From Pseudoscleropodium purum (taxonomy: Eukaryota > Streptophyta > Bryopsida > Hypnales > Brachytheciaceae): 64,000 nucleotides of DNA. The position numbers were made by a program, and so were the translations under genes. The notes under the pieces were generated by a model, which worked only from the letters and a program-made list of their open reading frames with translations, did not search any database and was not told the origin of the DNA. Of this stretch, positions 24,090 through 34,795 are shown in pieces (position 1 is the first letter of the stretch; the number at the start of each line of letters is the position of its first letter). The stretch spans positions 8,122,001 through 8,186,000 of the forward strand of contig OZ017805.1 in NCBI GenBank assembly GCA_963969395.1. The letters are read 5' to 3'.

Positions 24090-26640
24090 CTCGAGGTAAG
24101 CTGGTGAAACAAAAAGGCTCACCACCGCGTGGAGGTGGTAGAGACAATAATGACATCCAAAGGCATCAAGACGTGCACTAAGGTTTCACTGGGGAGCGTT
24201 GATCGAAGGAAAAATAAGACAATTCCCTACCAAATTTTGCAAACGTGAAAGGTAAAATGCGCATGCAAATGCCACCCTTAAGGAAGAGAAAGGTAGTGGA
24301 AATTATATCAGATCCATGTTTGAATGAAGAACGTCTCCAAGAGCGTAGTATTGATTTCCCGCAAAAACATGCATGGAGGTAAACTTGTACTATCTTTGAA
24401 TGTTTGCATGTAGTTACAACACTTGCAGTTCTTCAGGATATAAACAGTGTAGATATATCCATGTACAGTGCAATGTCCTAGACACCACTGGCTATCTTTG
24501 AAAGCAACAATGGTTAATTAGATGGACTTTAAGCGTTTGGAAAGATGTCCAAAGCAATGTAGATGATGTTCACTGTCATATCATATTGAATGTCAAATAC
24601 CGTTCACGAAAAATATTGCGTTCTTAGCAGGTAAGACCTTGTTCTCTTTTTGTTCTAGAATTGCATTCTCCTATAACAACATGACAATTTTGCTAAAACA
24701 TAGGCTTTGGTAGTTCCGCTTAGACATAGACTTTGTCATCAAACAATGGAAGTTGTTTTGCAAAACTGAACTTTCTCATAGACCATGAGTTGCACCATGT
24801 GTAGTTTTGGTGATGTGTCACCAAACAACGATGACAACAATACTAATGAAGCATATGGTGTACACGTCGATCACATGTTGTCAGCTCCTAGTTGATGTTG
24901 GCACAAGGAAGATGGTACTTTAATAAAACCCATAGAATTGGACATCTAGGGTTTTCTTTACAATAGCATGATGATTACTTTGGCGATGAATGTGAAGAAA
25001 TATGCTAAAGGACTTGATCCTACATGCAGCTGGGACGTACAACTAACCTCAAAGAAGTACCACTTATTCCATTATCTGTATTTGGATATGTTTATTCTAT
25101 ATGTATTATTGTACAAGAAGAAAGAATCAGTGCAATTGGCATGTGTTTTACATTTGTTTGTAGTTGCTATTTGGCCATATGAGAAGAAGGTTTGCAAATG
25201 AAAATGTATTTCAAAAATCCTATGGAATTAGTTCACATACAATTAGGAAGCACCTCAACAATGTTGCAATTCTAGATGGAGGCAATCTCTATTAGTAGAG
25301 CTATTCTTGTGTTCAATTGTGTTTTATATGCCCAAAGAATTTTTCTTTTGTATTACAAATTGAAACTCAACGAATTCTTGGATGTCCTTGACCTTCTTGT
25401 TTTAAATGTTCAGACAACTTTATACTAGCACATGTCTGTAATGTGAGTAGACTAGCAAATGGAAGGCTACAATAAAAAAGTTAGTGAGAAATGGATAGCC
25501 CTCATCATTACAAAGATGTTCATCACCACGCATTTTAGGCTCAATGGTTGGATTGATGAGGTTTGGCGATGCCCACCTAAGGTCACACGCAAGCAATGGG
25601 AAATTTTGGCAAAGAATCGGAAAAGCGATGCTTCAATCCGGAAATAGGAGCACATGCTCACCATCTCAAAGGAAAAGGGTTCGAAGGCACTACAATTGCG
25701 AGCAATCAAGAGTGGCACCATAATAAAGTTAGTAAGATTTACATGATCTACCAATAGTACTGATGTAGAAGGATAAAAACGTTTTCATAGCAGAGACATA
25801 AATAGGCATTTTTTGGGGACCAATATATACACTATACACATTGGTATGCCTTGCGGCTCAAACTGTAGTGCCAATAGAAGTGTTCAAATGTGAAAGATGC
25901 ATCCATTGTCATTATTCCTGGATTTCTATTTTTAATGTGTATATGGAAAGTCATTTTATTGTGCAATGCTTAGGTCGCCTGAAGAGACTACATTGTTTTT
26001 TTTCTAGAGTATTGAACATAAGTGTGCCCCATATGCTTTGGAGATAGTGATTGAAGTTGCTAGAAAGAACCAACACCAAGAAGAAGAAAAGGTTTGTTGT
26101 AGTATAGAAAAAAATACAGACTTCTTTGACATGCATGCGTGTGTAGCAGAAATGGAAGGCAATGTCACACAACTAGAAGACAAGATGGATGCCTCACACC
26201 GGTGAGTGGAAGACATGGTGCAACAATTGTTCAGAAGTTTGTCACCTCAGAGAGCCTCTTCATTACCACTAAGGTGTGGAAATGGAGTAGTTGGTCAATA
26301 AACGAATACGGGAAATAAAGTAAGTGATTCACTAGTTTCTCCAAGTTGAATACATATTAACAGTGCAATACATGTTGTAGTAGTCAACAAAGGAGACTTG
26401 CCAAGTGAGAATAAGGGAGACAAAGATGATGGAAATTTTGTATAAAGCTTGTTTGCACAATAGAGTCTCGATGTTCATGGTCATGAGGTATATGTAGAAG
26501 AGGTGCCCATTGTTTTGCTGGTCGGGAATGGTCAAAAGTCTATGGACAATGTCATCATTGATGGAGGACAAGCAAAGATGATGGATGAGGGGGATGTACA
26601 TGCAATAGATGACCTTGCTATAGACAATGACATGGCTTGT
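24090..26640 (+). pseudogene. possible CACTA accessory ORF relic (Transposase_24-like)
   Basis: Plus-strand fragments include a basic segment LRKRKVVEIISDP near 24280, and a 25459-25647 ORF reading CPPKVTRKQWEILAKNRKS, which continues past a stop as a SKEKGSKALQLRAIK-like stretch. A later segment near 26150 reads MEGNVTQLEDKMD. The W-x-x-F/L...R/K-x-S...G-S-K pattern followed by a short coiled segment recalls the second ORF of plant CACTA elements. It is on the opposite strand to the TNP2 relic, so it would belong to another copy or an inverted segment. A GT donor-like site follows CATGGAG near 24378. Low confidence. Confidence 0.3.
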
Positions 26641-27840
26641 GACACTTATACATTGGAAAATTGATTCAACTAGACAAGGTTAGTGACTTTAGAAAGTCAT
26701 GTTTCCCTACATTCCAATCAATGCTACAACAATGAATTTAGTCTATTTTTTCATGTTTTAGAGAAATCCTTCGAAATGAATGTCATTGCTATTAGTGATA
26801 GAATTTGTGGTAGCAGCTTTGCATATGTAGTAGACCTTTGAAGGAGATACACAAATACACATTAGCTTTAAAATAGTGTTACAACTTTGAATTGCAAATA
26901 TTTGAGAACACTATTTTATAGATTCAGAGTTTGTTACATTCTGAAAAAAGTACTCTATTCATATTCAATAGATGAGATAGTAAGTAGGAACCACCACAAC
27001 TAATGAAGAACATGTAATGAACTGAGCATCGTAGTGGATGTGAGGTGGTACGAGAAGTATATACATAATGGAATTTACATTCAATAATGTAATGGTTGGA
27101 CACTAGCTGACATGTGCATGCAAGAAGTAAGTGAAGTAATAGATGACTCTAGAGGAAGGGCTCAATAATCAAAGAGAAGCATGTAGTCGTTGAAGGCAGG
27201 GAAGTTGCGAATGCCAATGAAGACTCCAAAGCCCAACATAGCAAATCCTGGTATGACCTCCAGATATTCTACAACTAGCACCAAAGTAAATAATTATTGT
27301 CATTTTACATTTTACTTTTGTTTTGTTACAAGGCCCTATTCGTTAATTTGAGACAAAATTGTTATTTTGAGACTTTGGAGTTAAGAGATGGAAGCTTCTT
27401 TGAAGTACTACTTATTGAAATCAAAGATAAATATAGGCCAACCTCTGTAATCAATAGAAATGTTGGAACATGTTCAACAAAATGAGTTGGAAATATAGAA
27501 GAAAATTACACTAGAGAGATATTTAGGGAGAAGTGGAACATTCCTTTGAATAAAATTCTAATTAGTAAATGGTATTTAAACGAGCAAGTGAATGAAAGTT
27601 AAGTAAGCTCAATTAACTCATAAATTTCAATATATAGAGAGAATACAACTCTTATTCATAGAGTCAATCCTACTAAATGAATTATAATCCACTCAATTTT
27701 TAAAATCTATATAATAAGAAATAGAGGGTCTTGTTGTACATGAAGCTCTCTACTTTCTTCAACTTTTTCTCTATATTTTATTTATTGTGCTATTAATAGG
27801 GAGGGATGCTCTGAAGTAGATGACATAGAAAACTTATTTT
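26641..27840. other. no gene recognised
   Basis: AT-rich, with only one ORF of about 60 codons (27297-27485) and no motif. Confidence 0.4.
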
Positions 27841-29295
27841 GCATCCCTAGGCATTGCTATTGCCTATACAATTGCTCTTTGTTGCCTCCAATGCTTTTAG
27901 CTTGGCAAGCCCCTTGGAGATATCTTTGCAATGAGAAGGATAGTAGGGCCCTTCTACCATCAGCCGCGTCGAAGAAGCATGTGCTTTGAGAATCCCTCTC
28001 CTTCCACTTCGGCTTTTGGATGCTAGGACTCCTTCGAGGAAGCTCCGAAGAAGAAATAGATCTGAAAACTTGAAAAGGCGGCCTGGGCACCTTTGTATTG
28101 ACACTATTTGTGTACAGAAATCCAATTCCAATTAATTTGGAGTCTAGAGAGTGTTTATTGTCTATGATAATCCTTTAACGAAAAAGAGAGTCGACCCAAG
28201 GCGACCGACTACTGCCCGTAGAAAGCAAAGGCCGAGGACAGTTATCCTTGAGCCAAGGTAAAGGAATAGGAGCCTAAGGCTCGACGTGGTCACTCTTTGT
28301 GTAACCCTCCGAGATAGAGGGTGCCCTCATCTCCCACATATGTATAACTAGGCGCTCGGACAATTCGAAAAGACGATCTTTGGGTTGAGGATCACCCCTA
28401 GCATTGTCCACAAAGAGTTTTAGTTTCCTATTTGTCTCGAGTTTCGTTCGCGTTGTTGGCAAGAAGGAACATCCTCAAGTTGACGATGCCCACTTGAATG
28501 GGACCGAGGAGAATATTGGGGTCTTGACTAGCCCCAATTCAAGGGGTCGTTGATGGCTCTGTCTTCCACATCCTCCTTGGAGAAGTCGATGGCTATGGAC
28601 ATTGCATCCTTGACCATGTGCATCAAGAACGGGTCGGAAAACATAGAGGGCTTGATATTCCCTCTAATAGATTTGGATTCGAAGGATGCGGACATCGACT
28701 TCTCTAATTTGAAGAAGACAATTGCCATTAGCCTTTGTCTCTTAGGTAAGGCTGCAATATTATTAAGTTGAGCACTGGAAGTTCCAACTTGCACATAGTA
28801 GAGATTAAAGCACATTTCTAACATCCCCCTTTGTCCAAAAATCCCAACACATGCAACACAAGTCCAAAATAAGAAGCGGGGCACCTGAACATAGTTTTAA
28901 TGAGAATTTTAGTTTTAATTAATTAATTACAGATGAATATAGTGTACAATATATACAAATTCAAAAATGTCGTCCCTCTTTCCTATGACTATGGGGAAGT
29001 GATTGTCCTATTCCAGCCCAACTGTTGCAGCTTAAAATTTTGATTTTCTGAGTATACACCAAAATAGGAACGGAAACTAGTCATTAGGGAACCGGATCCG
29101 ATAAGGTGGAGAAGGAAAACTCAAAATTAGCACGGAATGTGAAGTAGTGGGCCTCTTGGATCTAATCCGGTCAGGAGTAACTAACGACGGAAACGGAATG
29201 CAACACGGATTAGGTCTAGGACCGGATTATGATGATGAACCGGATTATGATGGTAAACCGGATTCATGATGACAAACCGGAAAGGGTCCAGGGAC

Positions 29296-29302
29296 TATAA
29301 AA
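29296..29302 (+). promoter_or_regulatory. TATA box upstream of the LTR ORF, copy 2
   Basis: TATAAAA in GACTATAAAAGGAGG, at the position equivalent to 1372-1378. Confidence 0.6.
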
Positions 29303-29477
29303 GGAGGAGATTTCACTGTTGCACCCCCTTTTAGAAACTCGACCTTGAGCGTGCGCGGTTGAGTTTTTGGCGTTTGTGCGTTTGTGTTCTGTTTGTTTTG
29401 ATTCCGGTTGAGATCGGAGAGAGAACGTGAGCAACGGGACATGCGGCTAGGAGAGAGTGAGGTAGTTTCGAGTGGGA

Positions 29478-31136
29478 ATGCCTCCGCTACGTAGGTCGAG
29501 ACCAACGAGTCCCTCTGGAGGCGAGGTGAAACTCCGGAAAGTCATTCCGGTTATTCCCTCCACAGAGCCGGAAAAGTCTCAACTCATGGAGGATCTCACC
29601 TCTATGGGTTGCCTCGGGTTTGCCGAGAAACCCTTGGGTTTTAGGGAGGAGAGAATGGTCAAGGAGCTCCTCGGAAAGTTGTCCAACCAGTTTGACAACA
29701 CCGTGAGAAGAACTCCCATCCGCTGGAACGAGGGAATGTGGAGAGGGGTTTACGGTTTCCGGGAAGGAGGTTTAGGGATGGCGAACCGGAAGGATGAGTT
29801 TGTCCGAGGGAAGTTCCAGGGAGCCGTCAACCCGAAGGACGGATACACGGTCGAGGATTGCGTGGATGACCGACACCGTCGGCTCCTACAATTCCTGGTT
29901 CCGGTTCTTCACCCGGAAAAGCCGACCAGGGTGACGATCACCCTCGGCAACACGATTTTCGGTGCCCTAAGTGGTACCCGGAAAGTGGACTGGGCACGGA
30001 TCATTTCCGATCTCGTGGCCCAGCTGGTTAGTAGGGTTGGGAAGAAAAGGGCCACTCTAGTGTGCCCTTATCTCTTCCACCTCTATTGGGAGAACCAAGT
30101 CCTCATCGACATGGAGGAGAGGGTGTGGAAGACGCAGGAAATGCTCCTAAAGTATGGGGAGTCGGAGACGGATGACGAGGCCGAATCCGATTCCGGGTCA
30201 GACCGGGAGTCCAGCGAGGAAGAGGAGGAGCCGATGCCGCCGATCAAGCGACAGAAGCTGACGCCTCCACACAAGCGTGGGATGCCTCCCGGTCAAGACA
30301 GACCGGCCCCGGAAGAGAAACCGGAAGCCGAGAAGACCGTTTCCGGGGGAGACCCGGAAATGCAAGATCCGTTCAACGGTCTGATCAACGTCCTCTGCAA
30401 CATCAGGGCGGATTGGGAGGTCAAGCACAGGACGCTTGCGGCGATCGGAAAGTTGGTAGGTGCGCCACCAGACAGCAAGTTGGCAGAACAGGTGGCGGAG
30501 TGCATCACCAATCTGGAAGAGACCCGGAAACAAGAAGCAGAGATCCACCGGTTGCAAGAGGAGGTGGATAACCTGAAGGCAACTCTTTTTGCCTATCGGG
30601 AAGACGTGACAACCACCCGGGAGATGGCGGAGGAAACTCGGAAGATAGCCGAGCAAATCAAGGCGACCGTGGGAGAAACCGGAACGGCCGCCGCCAAAGC
30701 GAAGCTCTTCGACGAGAAGATCCACGAAGAGAAGAAACTATCCGGTTCCCGGATGGTCCGGATTCTCGCCGACTTCGCTGAACAGGTGGAGACGGTAATG
30801 GTGGAGGGGCGGAAGGCTGCGGACCGGATCGAGGAAAGCAGTCGGAAGCTGACTGGAGCAACGTGCTCCAAGGGGATTCATCCTTTGGATATCTCGCTAC
30901 CGGATATCTTTCCGGACGCGACTATTGCGAAGGATAGGAAGGATTGGACTCCCGAGTCCAAGAAGTCTACACGGGCTGAGACTCCGGGCACGAGACCGGA
31001 TATCACAATCGACCTGGAGTCTTCACCCGGATCTAACCCTGCGGAGGGGGAACGGATCCGGAACTTGAGTGAAGTCTTCGAGGAGCTGGTTCCGGAGGTC
31101 GGAAGCCCGACAATAGGATCTAGGGTTGTAGAGTAG
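29478..31136 (+). CDS. LTR-encoded 552-aa protein, copy 2 (intact ORF)
   Basis: Open from ATG 29478 to TAG 31134-31136, the same length as the copy 1 protein. The same parts are present: the N-terminal domain, the Ser/Asp/Glu acidic patch, the KRQK basic motif, the long coiled coil and the Pro/Ser tail. Differences from copy 1 are spread over the protein but are densest in the first 130 residues (for example K-to-E, W-to-L, G-to-R and T-to-G changes), while the segment around LLQFLVPVLHPEKP to CPYLFHLY is almost unchanged. Both synonymous and non-synonymous changes are seen, so selection is plausible but unproven without a Ka/Ks calculation. Confidence 0.8.
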   Translation: MPPLRRSRPTSPSGGEVKLRKVIPVIPSTEPEKSQLMEDLTSMGCLGFAEKPLGFREERMVKELLGKLSNQFDNTVRRTPIRWNEGMWRGVYGFREGGLGMANRKDEFVRGKFQGAVNPKDGYTVEDCVDDRHRRLLQFLVPVLHPEKPTRVTITLGNTIFGALSGTRKVDWARIISDLVAQLVSRVGKKRATLVCPYLFHLYWENQVLIDMEERVWKTQEMLLKYGESETDDEAESDSGSDRESSEEEEEPMPPIKRQKLTPPHKRGMPPGQDRPAPEEKPEAEKTVSGGDPEMQDPFNGLINVLCNIRADWEVKHRTLAAIGKLVGAPPDSKLAEQVAECITNLEETRKQEAEIHRLQEEVDNLKATLFAYREDVTTTREMAEETRKIAEQIKATVGETGTAAAKAKLFDEKIHEEKKLSGSRMVRILADFAEQVETVMVEGRKAADRIEESSRKLTGATCSKGIHPLDISLPDIFPDATIAKDRKDWTPESKKSTRAETPGTRPDITIDLESSPGSNPAEGERIRNLSEVFEELVPEVGSPTIGSRVVE

Positions 31137-31287
31137 ATAGGATTTTGATTTCAGTTAGGAGTAGGAGCGGATCCGGATCCGGATCCGGCTCAATAGTATT
31201 AGGTTAGACCGGAAGTTAGATTAGGATGGCGGCGGACCCCCACGGGTTTTCCGCTCCTTTTTGTGCTTTTAGGGTTTTTACCCTTTG

Positions 31288-31296
31288 TATATAAAT
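31288..31296 (+). promoter_or_regulatory. second TATA box, copy 2
   Basis: TATATAAAT, in the same context as 3364-3372. Confidence 0.5.
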
Positions 31297-32719
31297 CGGT
31301 TCCTGAGATGGGAACTGGGAGTTTTTCATTTTGCAAACTTCTTGTACCTTTCTCTTCTCCTCATTGTGTGTCTCTCTCCAGCGCGACAGGATTGTATGAT
31401 GTGGAGTTAGGATAGTACGAGCCGGTTTGCAAGTGATTTCTCCCCTTGGTGTTTCTTTTCGATCCAAGGTGCATGTGAGTAGGTATCGAAGAGTTGGGAG
31501 TGAACTTAGTTCCTCAGCACGTCTAGAGTTTGAGATTCCGGGTGAGAAAGCCGTTGTTAGGCTAGGCGGGTAGGGAGGGATTCCTTAGCTGCGCTAGAAC
31601 TCCCGGGTGGGAAATCCGGTCGAGTGTCCGATCTCTTATGAGGTCTTACCGCCTTAGTTGGTAAACGGAAGAACTTTAGTTGATGTTGGAACAGACGGGT
31701 GCACTTGTAACCACCTGTCTTCGCACGGATCGGAAGTAGCATCAAGGTCGTTGTAGTACGAGAGGGTCAAGTGTGGGGTCTTTGTGTGACCTACAACCCG
31801 GATTGCTATCTGGGTTGTTGTGAAGGACCAAACCGGATCTGGATTAGCTTAGGAGTTTAGGAAGTAGGACAGTGGATCTTCAGCCACTATAAGTCACGGA
31901 AGGAGTGGTGGGCCTACCACTCTCAAAATTAAGCGGCGACCCCTCTGATGGTGAAACAGAGGCAAAACTAAACCGGATAGGATTACGGATACATGATGAC
32001 CATCCGGACTGGATTGGTCAGGATGGATATCCAGGATCGGAAGTTGTAAGATCCTGGGATTTGGATATTTGTATGGACCGGATAGTTAGTAGGACCGGAA
32101 GAAGGGGAAATCCGGTCTATAGTTATCTGGTGTGGTGGTATTTTTGGTTCTATATCTAGGACCGGAAAGTAAGATTGGGATACTGACTGAGCTTAACTGC
32201 TTAATAGAGCTAGACACTTCACAGGATCTCGTGGGTTCGATCTTTAGAGTCACTTAGTTATACTCTAGAGCAATTTTTGTGAGTATAATGGGGAATTTAC
32301 CTGCCCTGTGCTGCGACACCAACTCTATCACTAAGTTTAGTACTGGGAGCTTGAATCGTGAACCCATATTCTAGGTGGATTCTATCATGGCTTAAACCAT
32401 GCCCTGCATGTCCTGCGATGAAGATGACAACAGGCATTTGCCAATCCGGTTGACCTACACATACTCCTTTAGGTGTTTGGGCTAGCATTCTGAATCAAGG
32501 CGCTACAACCACGGCATAAGCTCCCCCATGAAGAAGTTGTCTAGGTGTTCTTGATGGCACCAATTGTGGAGGAATATAGCATCCCCTTTTCATTGCAGAC
32601 ATTCTTTTTGGGAGAGTTGTTGATGAAAAGGGTGTTGTCTATGGTAAACAAGTCCTCAACATCAAGGACAGAGAACACCTTCTTTGAAAGGATTTTTAGG
32701 AAGATTGGCTACTTATCAC

Positions 32720-33430
32720 AATGCAAGAATTGGTCCAGGGCATTAGGACCAAATACCTAATCAATTACATGAAGACCACACTGTACAATCCAAGGGCAAA
32801 TGGATTGACAGAATGGGCCAATGGCATTATAGAAAAATCTCTCAACAAGATGATTTTTGAATATAAGATGGATTAGGATCTGAAACTTTTGTCCGTCAGT
32901 TGTTCATGCCTATAACACCTTTGAGAAGAACACAATCAGAAGAACTCCTTTCTTCCTAGTATTTGGATAAGAGGTTGTCTATGGAATTGAGCTAGAAATG
33001 GAGACTCACTGGAGCATGGCTATTCAGAATGTGATACGTACTGGTGATCTGAAAATCCAACTCATGGTGATTGAGGATTTGGAGGAAGCATGGTTGATGG
33101 CTTTGATCCAGATGTAAGAAGTACAGGAGAAAAGAAAGGCGGATCCTGACAAAAAACTTCTGGCAAGTCATGGCATCAAGGTAGGCAAGTTGGTATAGCT
33201 ATACGATAGTTGCTACCGGATATTTATGGATAAGTTATACACTCGATGGATGGGACCATATAGAACAAGGAGTATATTTCCGAACGGATCCATACAGTTG
33301 GAGGATCTTCAAGGATATGGCTTGACACCAGAGTAAATAAATCTCGGGTCAAGAAATATGAATTAGATCTAGATTCAGAAGATGGAAAAGATAATGTTTA
33401 CGGAGACTCTCACATTTGAAAACAAGGTCA
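32720..33430 (+). pseudogene. Ty3/gypsy integrase relic of element B
   Basis: From about 32720 the sequence parallels the integrase of element E: an ANGLTEWANGIIEKSLNKM stretch, MIFEYKMD, the ELEMETHWS segment, then a YTRWMGPYRT GPY/F-type motif near 33250 and SIQLEDLQGYGL near 33300. Stops and frameshifts disable it. It ends just before LTR B, as expected for a 3' end of pol. Upstream pol (RT, RNase H) and the 5' LTR are absent. The 32545-32720 stretch to its left does not match element E. Confidence 0.75.
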
Positions 33431-34795
33431 AATGGGAGCATAGGAACTCATAACAGATAGGATTAGTCTAGAATAGGGTTAAAAAGACTTATCATTTTTT
33501 ATTTTTTGGTAATCCATAGAGATTTTGGCTACCTTAAGACTATTCTAAAAATAGTCAAATTTTGGATTATTAGAATTGTTACTAATGTAACGGCAATGGA
33601 TCCGATACGAATCCGGAATTTGGGAAAGTTTTGAAATTCTAAAACCTATGTTTTAGGGTTTCAATCTAAGAAACTAGAGTACCGTTATGGGAAAGGTCTT
33701 CTACCCATTTTCTATCGAGAATTGTCAACCGCATACTGGGTACTTAAATCCACCGCCACTTCATTCTTCTCCCTTTTTGACTGCTGAACCTTGTGGACAT
33801 ATAGTTGAAAGAAAGAGTGGTGAGTTAGTGACCGCAATAAATAAATAATGAAAAGGTCGGTGCCATTTGCACCGAATTAGGTTTACAAGTGTCGATAATT
33901 CATAGTGGCGATTGGCAATCTGGTTGCACAAAAGTTTGTAGTGGCAGCCCAGATGGTCTGTCCGATCATTCCTTCTGATCTGGCCCACCAAGCATAGCTA
34001 GAAGAGGACCTCTTGTATATCAGGTGTGTCGGATTGTTAGATAGGTTATGGAGTATAAAGAACAAGGAAATGATCTACGAACTCATTTACAGGATTCTGA
34101 ACCAATACGAGTTGATAGTGAGAGGTCGACCTGTAGCTTGGATGGAAGACATCTGGACAGGTATGTATACGTTCAAAAAGAGTGAACTCGGATTAGCCGA
34201 AAAGATAGATAAGTATGTAACCAGAAAGTTCTGGAGTCTGACTCACACAAAGGAAGGTTTTGCCATGAGTGATTGCAAGAATGAGAAGCATAGACAGGTA
34301 TTAGAATTCTTCATTCCAATCTTGTATCCAGAAAAGCCTATCCAGATTACGATCACAATAGCTAGCACCATCTTCAAGGCCTTAGAAGACCGGATGTGTA
34401 TTGGAAGAGAGTGATTCAAGGCATAGTAGAGAAACTAGTTAATCACATGGCCAAGGCAAAACACAATCCTATCACCCCGTATTTGTTTCACCTCTATCAT
34501 CACAGAGAAGTTTTGAGTGCCCAGAAAACGATTCGATACAACAATGGAGTCAAGATCTTGAAGTACAATCTAACGAATGAACTAGAGAAAGAAGAGAAGG
34601 AATTCAAAGAAGAAGGACAATTGGAAGAAGAAGAAGAAGTGGTCAACTGGAAACAAAGGAAGTCTATAGATCCAACTTTGTAGGGAAAGGCGCCAACACC
34701 AAATAGACGAGAGCCGAGTTCGGATCGAAATTAGCATATAGATCTAGATTTTTTTGAAGCCAGATTCTGAAGGATGCAGTAGACCAAACATATTC
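33431..34795 (+). mobile_element. family-2 LTR B, first segment (3' LTR of element B)
   Basis: Starts after AACAAGGTCA with a mutated AATGGGAGCA (TGTGGGAGCA in LTR E). It carries the first part of the decayed LTR ORF and is broken by the inverted LTR C at 34796. It continues at 38351 and again at 46978. Its three parts sum to about 3.6 kb, a full family-2 LTR. Confidence 0.75.

Larger units (their letters stand above)
29023..32318 (+). mobile_element. family-1 copy 2: ORF-bearing solo LTR, 3296 bp
   Basis: Ends TGTTGCAGC (one C-to-T change) and GCTGCGACA, with a perfect target duplication CCAAC (29018-29022 and 32319-32323). The layout is the same as copy 1. It is the most divergent of the three ORF-bearing copies and carries an extra 18-bp unit near 29230. 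It sits in the unidentified minus-strand relic, just upstream of the integrase relic of element B. Confidence 0.85.
27841..32488 (-). pseudogene. unidentified minus-strand coding relic, split by copy 2
   Basis: Minus-strand reading gives coding-looking segments: 32488-32324 (MPVVIFIAGHAGHGLSHDR), continuing across the copy-2 empty site into HFPIVIGKRDDIFEF near 28990. Others are 28884-28528 (LPKRQRLMAIVFFKLEKS, then KEDVEDRAINDPLNWG), 28462-28274 (PKDRLFELSERLVIHMWEMRAP) and 28131-27847. The region is more GC-rich than its neighbours. Stops and frame changes separate the segments. I do not recognise the family. It may be a captured or decayed host gene, or the unusual part of another retroelement. 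Confidence 0.4.
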
